From: Isosphaera pallida ATCC 43644
Lineage (GTDB): Bacteria > Planctomycetota > Planctomycetia > Isosphaerales > Isosphaeraceae
Reading direction: 5' to 3'
Assembly: GCF_000186345.1 (NCBI RefSeq)
Contig: NC_014962.1
Span: 5,236,450-5,300,449, forward strand
Length of the DNA: 64,000 nt
Both the position numbers and the translations under genes were made by a program. Shown in pieces: positions 8,144 to 17,652 of this stretch; position 1 is the first letter of the stretch, and each line of letters begins with the position of its first letter. Below the pieces are notes generated by a model, which ran no database searches, was not told the DNA's origin, and was given only the letters and a program-made list of their open reading frames with translations.

Positions 8144-9181
8144 ATGATCCGAAAATACGGACCCCGGCCTTGGTCCCTCCTAACCTGGCGCAAGCCGATG
8201 ATCCGCGCGACCTGCACCTGCATGCCGATGTTGGGCATCTCGGCGCTAATCGCGTTCCAAAGCTGGAACGCCTACTGGGACCACCTTACCCGCGGCCACC
8301 GGTCATCGGTCGTTGAAGAGGGCGTGAATGAGTCGGGGGGAACGGTTCTGTCCAACGCGCTGTTGACTCTGTCGGTCGTTCCCGTCGCCCCCCTTGGCGA
8401 CGCCGACCCCCTGCCCAACATCGCCGAAGCGCTGAGGCTGCCCTCCTGTTGCGTCGACGCCGCGGAACTGCGATCCGAAGCCCAACGAATCGTTTGGGCG
8501 CGGACCATCGTGGAGGCGGCCCGGAGGCATTACGCGGAGATCAAAGACTACACCGCGACCATGATCATGCGGGAGCGGATCGACGGCGTTCTCGGCGAAC
8601 CGACCTATCTCAACGTCAAGATTCGCAATCAGCCGCACAGTGTCTATCTTCGATACCTCCGGCCATCACGCGGCAAGGAGGCGATTTACGTTGAGGGTTG
8701 CCGGGATAATCAAGTGTGGGCCCACGAAGCCCCTGGTCTCTTCAAATTGTTGACTGGGACGGTCAAGCTCGACCCCACCAGTCCCCTGGCCATGAAGGGG
8801 CATCGGTATCCGATCACCGACTTGAGCATGGGGCATTTGCTCAAAACCGTCTCCGAACGTTGGACGGTGGAACTACAAGAGGGCCGGTCGTTATTGGCCT
8901 TCCCAACCGAGCGTGATGAGGACGGCCGCGAGTTGCTGGGGGTGCGTTGCATCCACGTCACGCCCGCGCCCGGCGATTTCTTCCATCGGGTTGATCTCTG
9001 GTTCGATATGGAGAACGGATTGCCGGTCAAGTATGCGGCCTTTTCCCAGCCACCCCCGGATTCGGATGAACCAGTGTTGGAGGAGGAGTACGTCACTCGT
9101 GACCTGCGGATCAACGTTGGTCTGACCGACCATGACTTCGATCCGGCCAACCCCAACTATTCCTTTTCCTTGGGCCGTTGA
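8144..9181 (+). CDS. DUF1571 domain protein
   Basis: About 345 residues with an N-terminal hydrophobic segment (MPMLGISALIAF, about 27-38) suggesting export or membrane anchoring. The body, from HYAEIKDYTATMIMRERIDG to the C-terminus, matches the DUF1571 family that is expanded in planctomycetes. That family has a beta-rich fold resembling LolA/LolB-like outer-membrane lipoprotein proteins. A function in lipid or lipoprotein handling is only an inference from the fold. The ATG at 8144 has AGGA eight bases upstream; the frame is open to a TTG at 8042, but that longer start is not supported. Confidence 0.8.
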   Translation: MIRKYGPRPWSLLTWRKPMIRATCTCMPMLGISALIAFQSWNAYWDHLTRGHRSSVVEEGVNESGGTVLSNALLTLSVVPVAPLGDADPLPNIAEALRLPSCCVDAAELRSEAQRIVWARTIVEAARRHYAEIKDYTATMIMRERIDGVLGEPTYLNVKIRNQPHSVYLRYLRPSRGKEAIYVEGCRDNQVWAHEAPGLFKLLTGTVKLDPTSPLAMKGHRYPITDLSMGHLLKTVSERWTVELQEGRSLLAFPTERDEDGRELLGVRCIHVTPAPGDFFHRVDLWFDMENGLPVKYAAFSQPPPDSDEPVLEEEYVTRDLRINVGLTDHDFDPANPNYSFSLGR

Positions 9182-9506
9182 ATAGGTCGTTGCGTCGCGG
9201 CTGGGGTTTGTTTCAGAAAAAGGTCGCGTCGGTGAAACCCGCTTGGCGGGTTCGCCAGCACGTTGTTTTGTCCATCCCAACCATCACCTCGAAAAACGGC
9301 AAGATCGGTTCGGCGTCTGCCGATCTACCCAATCGGAAGAAGGGCGCGGAGGACCACTCGGCCGCGGTTCGAGCCAGGTCCGGATCAACCGCGCTGACAA
9401 TGCTGACAATTAAGCTAAGCGATGACTCGAAAGGGGCCGCCGATCGTTAGGTTCTCGCGGCCCTGCCGCCGCGAGCCGCGCCGGGTGTGGGGAGGTGGGA
9501 GGTTCC
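9182..9506. other. Intergenic region, no gene seen
   Basis: A 325-base gap between the DUF1571 and acetyltransferase genes. An open frame begins at 9178 but encodes a protein with no recognisable features. A short direct repeat of GCTGACAAT (two adjacent copies near 9393-9410) is the only structure noticed. Confidence 0.35.
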
Positions 9507-10091
9507 ATGACGCTCTCTGCGAAGGTATTCGTCCGGGTTCACATCCGCTGGATGATTCGCCGCGACCTGGCCGAAGTCCTAGAAATCGAACGCGCGTCCT
9601 CGCCCGACGCCTGGGACGAGCTGGAATTCCTCGACCAACTCCGCCGACGCAACTGCATTGGCATGGTGGCCGATCTGCATGACCAGGTCGCCGGCTACAT
9701 GATTTATGAACTGGGTAAACGCGAGCTCAAGGTGTTGCGGCTCGTTGTCGATCCTCGCTGGCGTCGCAAAGGAGTCGGCGCTCAGATGGTGGCCAAACTC
9801 GTGGGCAAACTCTCTCACCTGCGACGCAGTCGAATCTGGGTCCACGTCCGCGAGAGCAACCTCGCCGCTCAGCTCTTCCTTCGCTCCCAACGGTTCCGGG
9901 CCGTGGAGATCGTGCGGGAGTGTTACGCCGACACCAATGAAGACGCCTATGTGTTCTGTTACGCCCTGGAGTCCCTGTCCGACCCCAGCCTCAGGTCGAA
10001 TCCGCTGAAGCGGCCGGTCTCTCAGGATTGCGAGCGCGAAAATCTCCCACCTTGGTCCAGTTCGAGCGATCCAGTTGAGGGGGATTCTTGA
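9507..10091 (+). CDS. rimI: GNAT acetyltransferase, RimI-like
   Basis: A 194-residue GNAT protein. It opens with the typical IRR-x-DL-x-EVLEIER segment of RimI. Acetyl-CoA motif A is LRLVVDPRWRRKGVGAQMV, with the R-x-x-G-x-G phosphate loop, followed by WVHVRESNLAAQLFLRSQRF. RimI acetylates the N-terminal Ala of ribosomal protein S18. RimI-like enzymes with other protein targets are common, so the gene name is provisional. The C-terminus adds about 35 residues beyond the domain. The ATG at 9507 is preceded by two GGAGG stretches (9491-9502). An in-frame GTG at 9495 is less likely. Confidence 0.82.
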   Translation: MTLSAKVFVRVHIRWMIRRDLAEVLEIERASSPDAWDELEFLDQLRRRNCIGMVADLHDQVAGYMIYELGKRELKVLRLVVDPRWRRKGVGAQMVAKLVGKLSHLRRSRIWVHVRESNLAAQLFLRSQRFRAVEIVRECYADTNEDAYVFCYALESLSDPSLRSNPLKRPVSQDCERENLPPWSSSSDPVEGDS

Positions 10092-10167
10092 TCGATGACG
10101 ATCCGATCCGGTCAGGGGACTGTGTTGCTGTTGTTCGGTTAGGAGAGGGTAGGGAAAGCCAGCGAGA

Positions 10168-11331
10168 TCAGACGATCATGCGAGGTGTGTCAACGGCTTC
10201 GAGACCTTCCAAAGCCCGGCGAAGTCCCCACAAGACGCGCCGAGGATCGAGACAGGCGGGCGATCGGGGTGGCGCTCCCAAGAACCACCAGGAGAGCCAA
10301 CGTCCACCCAGCATGATGGGGCCGCTGAGTTCCAGCGCCTCCAGCACTCGCTGCTCAGAGGGCTGGAGCGGTCGAATTGTCTCATAGGCAGCCAGCGCTT
10401 CGGATCGGGCCGAGGGGTGGTTCGTGGTCCATTCAGGCAGTAGGCGGGCCAAATCGACTGCCGCCGAGTCGATTCCCGCGCCGCCGAAGTCGAGCAACCC
10501 GGTCACCATCTCCTGCTCGAACAGAATATGATCGGGACGTGGATCGCGCCATACGAACAACAGAGGGGTCGGAATGGAAGACGCCCGTTCCAGACTCCGC
10601 CGTGCCCGCTCCCAAAGTCGCCTCGATTCCTCCAACCAACGACGCGCTAGGGTGACAATATCTAGATGAGTGAGATGATCCTCGGCGGTTATGATCGGGG
10701 GAGGATCGGTGGAGTCGGGTTCCTGTTGGGATGGAGGTCGGGTGAGTTCGGAGCGATCCAAGCAGGATTGAAGGGCAGCGAAGCCCACTGACCGCCATTG
10801 GTCGAGTTCGGCAATGCGACGGCTGAGGGTCACTCCAACCCCCCGGCGGTGTCCCACCAGACCTTTGAGGTCAGTTTCCCAAAGCCGGTGGAGTTGGGCC
10901 AGCGCAATGAAGGCCGCCCGCAAGTGAGCGAGGGCAGGGGGACGTTGGTGGTCGGCCTGACCTGGGAGCCAGCGGGTCAGTTCCCACAGGCTTCCAGTGT
11001 CGGGGTCTTGCACCACGGTTCGGCCTGAGCGATCCGGAAACGGTAGAGGCAACCGCTCCGCGCCAAAACCTCGTGCAGCGGCATCAAATAAATGAGTATG
11101 GATGTTCCGAAGTTCGCGGGCTGTTGGTGTGGCGTCGGGCCAGCGCTTTAGGACGAGGGGACCATGCGGCCCTTCGAATTTCCAGAGCCGTGCGCCGCTA
11201 AGCCCACCCGCGTTTCCCAAGGGGAGAAGGGGAGTGTCGGCGTCGGGGCGGAGGGCGTGAGGCCAATGAGCCAGCATCCGACGAACTGACGGTTCCACCT
11301 CGAGCCATGCTTCCATCCGGTTCGGACTCAT
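10168..11331 (-). CDS. APH-type phosphotransferase family protein
   Basis: A 387-residue kinase-fold protein of the aminoglycoside phosphotransferase / homoserine kinase superfamily. GGLSGARLWKF at about 40 corresponds to the nucleotide loop, and PLVLKRW carries the ATP-binding Lys. The catalytic loop is VWRDPRPDHILF, where the family norm is H-x-D-x-x-x-x-N. The metal-binding motif is VTGLLDFGGAGIDSAAVDLA. The catalytic Asp is kept but the loop Asn appears as His. The substrate is unknown; antibiotic resistance should not be assumed. It lies 271 bases downstream of ccsA on the same strand. Confidence 0.78.
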   Translation of the reverse strand: MSPNRMEAWLEVEPSVRRMLAHWPHALRPDADTPLLPLGNAGGLSGARLWKFEGPHGPLVLKRWPDATPTARELRNIHTHLFDAAARGFGAERLPLPFPDRSGRTVVQDPDTGSLWELTRWLPGQADHQRPPALAHLRAAFIALAQLHRLWETDLKGLVGHRRGVGVTLSRRIAELDQWRSVGFAALQSCLDRSELTRPPSQQEPDSTDPPPIITAEDHLTHLDIVTLARRWLEESRRLWERARRSLERASSIPTPLLFVWRDPRPDHILFEQEMVTGLLDFGGAGIDSAAVDLARLLPEWTTNHPSARSEALAAYETIRPLQPSEQRVLEALELSGPIMLGGRWLSWWFLGAPPRSPACLDPRRVLWGLRRALEGLEAVDTPRMIV

Positions 11332-11602
11332 CGAAGTGGTCTTTCTCCGATCTTCTCCGATCCGAAGCCCCTAAGTCGCTGGGTCGTCTTTACGAGGTCT
11401 TTCCCGCTTGAGTTACGGCAGGGGGGCAGGCCTTCCTGGGGCGACCGAGAGACGGCGGTGGATTGGAACGCGGGTGAGACGTTGTTGGAGGAACGGCCCC
11501 AACGTCCATCGCTGGTCACGCGCAAGCGACAACGGGTTGAGCTTGGGGCGTCCACACCAACCCCATGCTCAACCCTATCATCGTCGCCTTGCGTTGGCGG
11601 CG

Positions 11603-14413
11603 TCAAGCATGAACCGACGCGTGAGTCGCAACGCCCGGGGCCGGAGCGGCTCGGTACGACTTGCCGCGTCGCAGCGCTGCGGCCGAGACCAGCGAGATCA
11701 CTGCGGCCGAGACCGCCGCGACAGTCAACTGGCCGCCGCCTTCCACGAAGCCGTAACTGTGCAGACCCACGCCCAGCACGAAGTTGACGCCGTACCAGGC
11801 CATCAGGACCGACATGAAGCAGACCACCGAGGAGGCCACCATCCCGAAGTTACCGATCCAACCGGCGAACCGTCCGTGAAGCGGGATCAGATAGACCAAC
11901 AAGGTGATGAGCGCCCAGACTTCCTTGGGATCCCACCCCCAGAACCGTCCCCACGAGACGTCGGCCCAGGCTCCGCCCAAGATCGTTCCGGCGGTCACTA
12001 ACAGCACGCCGATTTGCATCGAACGATAGATCGCGGCCACCACCGGTTTGAGACTGGCGGCAGTGCGGCGCATGGAACGCTCGCGGGGGTCCATCGGCGG
12101 TTGGGCGTCCGAGGAAGCGCGAGCCCTCGCCAGAATTTCCGACACGTTGGGGCGTTCGGCTGGCTGGGCTTGAGGGGCGTCGGACGTGGTCGCCTTGGCG
12201 GCGGTTTCGGTCGAACCCGGAGAGGGGATCGCGGCGTCGGCGAGGCCAGGACGCAGGACGAGACGGTTGAATGCTTCACCAAGCATGGCGAACAGGCTGG
12301 TGAGGATCAGGAAGCCACCGCCGATGCCCACCACCGCCGCTAGGTAGTAGGCGTCCTTGCTGGCCAGGAAGCCGGAGGTAGCCGACTCGTGGGCCGCCAT
12401 CCCCCACAGCCCCAGACCCAAAATCGGCAGGCCATAAACCGCTGGTCCCACCAGTTCGCGGTAGCCCACGGAACGTTTGTAGGTGGTGGTCAGGTAAACC
12501 AAGGTGCCGATCAGGCCCAGTCCCAGCGCCAGCGCGAAGGCGGCGTAGCTGGAAACGATCGTCAAGACGTGGATGGTCAGCCAGTAGTTGCTCCGCAGCA
12601 CCGGAGTCAGCGACTTGATTTCCTCGCCGCCCAGAGGCACGTTGGCCGCCAGCACGGTGGCCACGACCGCCACGATCGCGCCGCCGATGGCTGGCAGGGC
12701 GCGACGGCTCAGCACCGCCAGGCCAAAGGCCAGGGCCGAGGTGACGAACCCAACCCACACGACGGTTTCATACATGTTGGTCACCGGAGCCCAGCCGGTG
12801 ATCCAGACCCGCAGCACGAAGCCGTAAACCTCCAACCCCATGCCGACCAGGAAGGCCAGCATTCCCAAGCCGGCGAGCAGGCGACCGGCCCACGGAGCTT
12901 GAGCGGTTAGCGACGAGGGCGCTTCGGCGTCGGGGTTAGCCTTGAGACCCAGGGAGGAGGAGACCACCAGACCCAGGATCAGCAGCACCAACGCCGCCAA
13001 GTAGGGAATCTGGGCCAGTCGGAAGGGGTCGTCTTTGTTGTAGCGAATTTCCCAGTCCAGAATCGACTCGCCGGGATAGCTTGAGGTCGCTTCCCCCAAC
13101 ATGCGGGCCGAAGCCACGAACTCGCGGGCAGGTTCGACCGCGGGCGATTCGACCGACTCCAACAGCGCGGATTCCAACGCCTCGAAGGCGCTGCGGAACG
13201 CGGCCATCTTCTCCGAGTCGTAACCGGCGCGGGTGAGTTCCTCGGGCGAGGTGGCCAGCACCACGCCCAGCGGCACCCACCAGCCGAACTGCTCGGACCA
13301 TTCGACATAGTTGTAATCCTTGCCGTGATTCTGCTTGAGCCAGACGACGAACTCCTGGTCCCAAGCCTCTCCGGCGTCGGGGTTAAACTCCAGATGCTTC
13401 TTGCGGGAGATCTCTCCGAGGTATTTATTGAGGTTGAACAGCGTGTCGTTTTCCAGAGGGGTCAGGCTGGGATTTTGGCCTTGAGCGACCGCCGAGCGCA
13501 GTTTGCGGAAGGTGGCCGCGACGTAGCCAAGTTGGGTGTCGTTGACCGGACGGGGCAGGATTCGCATCGGATCTCCCCGGTCGGTCATTCGTTCACTGAT
13601 CGAGAGATAACTGATGAGCCGTTGCACGGCCTCGCCCGCCTTGGTTTCCAGGGGGGTGCGAGGGTCTTCCGAGCCCATACCGCCGGCCCGATTGGGACGG
13701 TTGACGCTGATGGCCCACTCAATAAATGGGAACGAGCGACCTTGGTCCTGGACCTGGGCCGACTGAAGTTCCGCGGGACTGACCCACTTGGAATCCTCGG
13801 CCAGACGCGCGGCCAGGTCGTCGAGCTGGGCCACGATCGGCGGACTCAAATTGGGAGTGGCGGCCAGCGCGTCGAGGTCACGCGAGGTGACCTGGAGCGG
13901 GTCGGACAGCAGGGCGTCGATGCGTTCCCGCGTCGTTTGGGTCTGCGTTTCCTCGCGGGCCGCGGCAAGCGCGTTGACCACCCGTTCCCGGAACAGAAAC
14001 GCTTTGAGCGGTTGATATTCAACCAGGATGAAGCGACGTTGGTTCCATTCATCGGGGTGGATGGCCCAGTCGAAGACGGCCGCCACCGGATTCCAAACCC
14101 GCCGTTCACCTTCGGGACCGACCACAATAGGCCGTTCCTTGCCGGCAACGCGCTTCATCATCTGGCGCGCGTAGGTGTCGAATGGTTTGAGCCGACCGTC
14201 CTGTTGGATCGCCCAGCGGCCCAGTTCCTCGTAGGCTGGGGTGTCGCCGGTGGGGATCGCTGGCTGAGCGTCGGCGGCCGCCGTGGTGGGCAGTTCCGCC
14301 GCGGTTATGGTCAACACCAATAGCAAGGTCGAGGCGGCCAACCATCGCGCCGACCTCCCGATCAGGTCGGTTTGACCGGACCCAATCCGATTCCAATTTG
14401 AAACCTTGTTCAT
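11603..14413 (-). CDS. ccsA: Cytochrome c biogenesis protein CcsA/ResC type, with large N-terminal extension
   Basis: At 936 residues this is about three times the usual CcsA. The C-terminal half is a multi-helix CcsA domain with the haem-handling WWD motif WGRFWGWDPKEVWALI near residue 820, flanked by conserved His in TIHVLTIVSSYAAF and IPLHGRFAGW. With ResB it forms the System II synthase that exports haem and ligates it to apocytochrome c outside the membrane. The first 450 residues start with a signal or helix (about 27-45) and a long predicted extracytoplasmic region. A linker of about 60 Ala/Pro-rich residues splits the helical part. It follows the resB gene by 123 bases on the same strand. 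Confidence 0.9.
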   Translation of the reverse strand: MNKVSNWNRIGSGQTDLIGRSARWLAASTLLLVLTITAAELPTTAAADAQPAIPTGDTPAYEELGRWAIQQDGRLKPFDTYARQMMKRVAGKERPIVVGPEGERRVWNPVAAVFDWAIHPDEWNQRRFILVEYQPLKAFLFRERVVNALAAAREETQTQTTRERIDALLSDPLQVTSRDLDALAATPNLSPPIVAQLDDLAARLAEDSKWVSPAELQSAQVQDQGRSFPFIEWAISVNRPNRAGGMGSEDPRTPLETKAGEAVQRLISYLSISERMTDRGDPMRILPRPVNDTQLGYVAATFRKLRSAVAQGQNPSLTPLENDTLFNLNKYLGEISRKKHLEFNPDAGEAWDQEFVVWLKQNHGKDYNYVEWSEQFGWWVPLGVVLATSPEELTRAGYDSEKMAAFRSAFEALESALLESVESPAVEPAREFVASARMLGEATSSYPGESILDWEIRYNKDDPFRLAQIPYLAALVLLILGLVVSSSLGLKANPDAEAPSSLTAQAPWAGRLLAGLGMLAFLVGMGLEVYGFVLRVWITGWAPVTNMYETVVWVGFVTSALAFGLAVLSRRALPAIGGAIVAVVATVLAANVPLGGEEIKSLTPVLRSNYWLTIHVLTIVSSYAAFALALGLGLIGTLVYLTTTYKRSVGYRELVGPAVYGLPILGLGLWGMAAHESATSGFLASKDAYYLAAVVGIGGGFLILTSLFAMLGEAFNRLVLRPGLADAAIPSPGSTETAAKATTSDAPQAQPAERPNVSEILARARASSDAQPPMDPRERSMRRTAASLKPVVAAIYRSMQIGVLLVTAGTILGGAWADVSWGRFWGWDPKEVWALITLLVYLIPLHGRFAGWIGNFGMVASSVVCFMSVLMAWYGVNFVLGVGLHSYGFVEGGGQLTVAAVSAAVISLVSAAALRRGKSYRAAPAPGVATHASVHA

Positions 14414-14536
14414 GGGCGTTCATCCGTAGGTTTGGGGTGATTCAAACGAAGGGGCGAGTCCAGACCCACCGCGCTGGGCGTTATCCTGTGGGTCGCGGCG
14501 CGGGCGGGCGCGAGGTTGTTGGTCTTGTCTTGACAG

Positions 14537-16924
14537 TTAGAGGCGATGCCGCGCTGCGGCGTCGGAATCGGAGTCAGCGGCGACCGTCTCGACGGGTTCC
14601 TGTTCCTCGTCGGGACGACGACGATGGGCGGTGGCATGAGTTCGTGCTTGAGTCATGGGCGAGAAAACCCCGGCCCTCATGCTGAACTGGAGATAGGTTC
14701 CCAAAACCACTGTGGCGCATCCCAGATAGACCACGCCCCAGCACCAGATAGGGTCGTAGCGGACCTGAAAGACGGACATATATTCCCCGGTCGGTCGGCC
14801 TTCCTCGTCGCGGATCGCGTCGTAGTTGGCCTGGTAGAAGGTCCACCAGCCGTTGGTGTAGGGCTTGTTCATCGAAACGGTGTGGGGGGCTTTGTGGAAC
14901 GCGCGGGCCACCGAACCGGCTCCCAGAGTCCCTGGGGTCTCCAACAACAGATCGGGCGGGATTGAACCATCCCGCGCGGTGGCGGAAACCAGAATGTCGC
15001 TGCGGTAGCTTGAAGGATCGCGCGTGCCGGGGTCAAAACCCACCTCGAAGTCGCGCAGTTCGATCGTGAAATCCAGGTTGTGGCGTCGGAAATCGTAGGC
15101 GACTTGGTAGGTGCGGCCACCGAGGTTGATTGAACGCCAATCCGGGGCGCGGTCGGAGGGTCTCAGCCAAAATTCACGCGATTCGTCGCCCACGCTGAAC
15201 CGCACCAAAGCGGCGGGAATGGCGGTGGCCAATTGGTTGGCGGGCAGGTCCAGCGGGATGTAGGTGAGACGTTGACGACCTTGATCCAGCACCTGTTCAA
15301 CCCTAAACGCTCCGGTCATGCGGCCGCCGGCCCCGGAGAAGGCGTCGATCCGCTGGCCTGGTCGGAGGGGCGCAGCGGTTCGGATCCCTTCGCGTGCGAA
15401 GACCCGGTAGGCCAGACGGCCCGCGGGCGTGGCGGCCACCTCGACTCGACCGAAATCGGACGGCGAACTCAGGCGGGGACGCACGAAGCCGATGCCGAAG
15501 GAGCCGTTAGCGTTCTCGGAGCCGCCGGGGTTGGGCGAGGCTCCGATCGGCAAGCGGTCGAACGCCAAATAGGGCTCCTCGGGGGCGTCGGGGGTCAGTT
15601 TGACGGTGAAAATCGCGTGAAGCACAGCGGCGTCGGCGGGAATTTCTTGGCCGAGGTCGGAAATCAGCACCCGCGCAAACTTGCGGGCGATCTCCTCGAA
15701 CTTGGGACCTTCGCGGGCCATGCTTTGCAACCGCCCCAGGTCGAGTTCCACGATTCCCTGGAAGGTGACTTGAATGACGCTGTCGGGCAAGGTGATGGTT
15801 TGACCTTCGCGGGTTTGGTCGAGAAACCACTCGTAGCGACGGGGTTTGCCTGTGGCGTCGTTGTAGCGAATCCAGGCAAAGTCGCGGGTTTCGGGGGCGG
15901 TGGGCACTCGGAGGAATTCCTCCAAAGCCCGTTCGTCGGGGACCTGTTGGAAGGTGAATTTGGCAGGCCCGAGGGTCTCGGTGACGCGGCGGAATTCACC
16001 TTCGGCGATCAGCCATTGGTCCAGGGTGATTGGCCGGGCTTGATCGGGGGGTTGGAACTCGCCGATCAGGTGAAGCATGGGAACTCCGCCGCTGGAAACC
16101 GCTTCGTGGACGATCTTGGGCTGAGCGGCGGGCAGGTGGTCGAGGACTTCGAGTCGGAAACCGGCTTCGGTTACGTCGAAGGAGGCCGACTTAGGCGGCA
16201 TCCGATCCGGGGTGAACACGGCGGCCCAAGCGCGAGCCAGGTTCTCCAGCGACGGTTTGAAAAAGGCGATTGCCAGGAACCGTTGGGGGTCGGGCCGGGT
16301 TGGGTTCCAGAGTTCGTTGCCGGGCCGGAAGGGAATCTCGAATTCGTCGCGGGCTTGGCCCTGGCTGTCGATGGTTTTGACCCGCAGGAAGGTCTCGTCG
16401 CTGCGCACGACCTGGCTGGTCGCCTCCCCTTCGCGCATTCCGAGCATTCCTTCGTCGGCGTAACGCAGGGTCAGAAACGTGCCCAACAGGATCGTCAGCA
16501 GGCCGGCGTGCGTGACCACGAAGCCGATCTGACGACGCTTCCAGGGGTAGCGGATCAGCGCGGCGCAGAGGATGTTGGCCCCCAGGAAGGTCAAAAGCAG
16601 CGCGAAGGTAGGAGATTTATAAATCTCCTCGGCGACAGCGCGGGTGCCGTACTTGGATTCGTAAAACGTGGCGTAGGCGAGGACGGCGACCAGTCCGCCC
16701 AAGGTGAGGATTGCCAGTTTGAGCGAGGCGAGGAAGCGGTAGACCGCGTCGGCTCCGTCGAGGATGGAATCGGCCAGGCCACGGGACACGGTGACGGCGT
16801 GAGGGTCTTGGACGATTGCGGCCGACTCCTTCCGCTGGTCCCGGCGTTTGGAGGAACGCGGAGGAGATTCGGAGGAAGTGGAGGGCACCGGAGATCGCGT
16901 CGTCTTTTTGCCGGCGGTGGCCAT
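14537..16924 (-). CDS. resB: Cytochrome c biogenesis protein ResB
   Basis: A 795-residue ResB/Ccs1-family protein. Near the N-terminus it has SLKLAILTLGGLVAVLAYATFYES and a further helix pair ending KRRQIGFVVTHAGLLTILLG, a signature of ResB. A long periplasmic-type domain follows, and the C-terminal part has NKPYTNGWWTFYQANYD and a last helix (WGVVYLGCATVVLGTYLQFS), as in the family. ResB works with CcsA in System II cytochrome c maturation. The protein is longer than most ResB proteins because of an enlarged soluble domain. It is the first gene of a probable resB-ccsA operon. Confidence 0.9.
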   Translation of the reverse strand: MATAGKKTTRSPVPSTSSESPPRSSKRRDQRKESAAIVQDPHAVTVSRGLADSILDGADAVYRFLASLKLAILTLGGLVAVLAYATFYESKYGTRAVAEEIYKSPTFALLLTFLGANILCAALIRYPWKRRQIGFVVTHAGLLTILLGTFLTLRYADEGMLGMREGEATSQVVRSDETFLRVKTIDSQGQARDEFEIPFRPGNELWNPTRPDPQRFLAIAFFKPSLENLARAWAAVFTPDRMPPKSASFDVTEAGFRLEVLDHLPAAQPKIVHEAVSSGGVPMLHLIGEFQPPDQARPITLDQWLIAEGEFRRVTETLGPAKFTFQQVPDERALEEFLRVPTAPETRDFAWIRYNDATGKPRRYEWFLDQTREGQTITLPDSVIQVTFQGIVELDLGRLQSMAREGPKFEEIARKFARVLISDLGQEIPADAAVLHAIFTVKLTPDAPEEPYLAFDRLPIGASPNPGGSENANGSFGIGFVRPRLSSPSDFGRVEVAATPAGRLAYRVFAREGIRTAAPLRPGQRIDAFSGAGGRMTGAFRVEQVLDQGRQRLTYIPLDLPANQLATAIPAALVRFSVGDESREFWLRPSDRAPDWRSINLGGRTYQVAYDFRRHNLDFTIELRDFEVGFDPGTRDPSSYRSDILVSATARDGSIPPDLLLETPGTLGAGSVARAFHKAPHTVSMNKPYTNGWWTFYQANYDAIRDEEGRPTGEYMSVFQVRYDPIWCWGVVYLGCATVVLGTYLQFSMRAGVFSPMTQARTHATAHRRRPDEEQEPVETVAADSDSDAAARHRL

Positions 16925-17652
16925 CGGCGGTTGCCTCTACGGAAAAAGTCACTCGGTCGGACCGTGGCGGAGGGGAACGGTCAGACTAGGCTAGGTTGGG
17001 TCGCTCGGGAAGGTAGGTGCGCTAGGCTGGAGAAACCGACCGGGCGACGTGGTGTTAGGAAGCGATAGGGGCGGGACGTTCGAGTCGATGAGGCGGGACG
17101 GACGACGCGAGGGAGGGCGGGCTGCTTTCTCCCACTCACCTCAAAAGAAAGCGCGTCGGCGTGGCGTAGGCTGGGACCGACGCGATCACACGCTTCAACT
17201 GGCGGTCGTCCACACGCACGCGGCTGGTTCAAGTCCCGCAAGCAGACCGTTGGATAACCGCAAGGGATGAAGCGAGCTGAGGAACCGGGACTCCATCACT
17301 TTGTCGATGGGATGGTCTGGATTCCTTTTGGTTGCAATCGATCCGTTTCAGTATATCCAGATCGCACGGTGGAGACTAGGCGTTCCGCCTGCTTCCCGTA
17401 TGGTTGGCGAACGTGCTACGATGCCGGTGAGGATTTGGTTCGTTTCGATTGGCGGTAAAGCCGAGCCTCGGGACACGCCAGGACACGCGGTTGGAGAGCC
17501 TCCCGCCGCGTCTCATGCATGTGGTCTGGGTTGCTCGTTGAGGTGAGTTCGAGTTCAGTCCGATCCGAATCGGTTGAATCGGCCCGTCGCATCGAATCGA
17601 GGAGGTCGAGTGTTTGACTTAGGAACCGCGTCCGGCGGGGAGACTCAGTGAC
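16925..17652. other. Divergent intergenic region upstream of resB
   Basis: A 728-base gap between resB and the Gfo/Idh gene, which point away from each other, so both promoters should be here. Several open frames of 60-90 codons exist on both strands, but they are Arg/Pro/Ser-rich shadows without convincing ribosome-binding sites. No RNA gene or repeat was recognised. Confidence 0.4.

Noticed and set aside
10168-11331. Aminoglycoside resistance gene
   Set aside because: The fold is APH-like, but the superfamily is broad and the catalytic loop is atypical, so a resistance claim is not supported.
13325-14323. A 332-codon plus-strand frame
   Set aside because: It is opposite ccsA and reads as a shadow. 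No ribosome-binding site or family motif was found.
15233-17068. A 611-codon plus-strand frame
   Set aside because: It is the mirror frame of resB, with Gly/Gln/Asp-rich sequence that lacks helices or motifs; resB on the other strand is clearly real.
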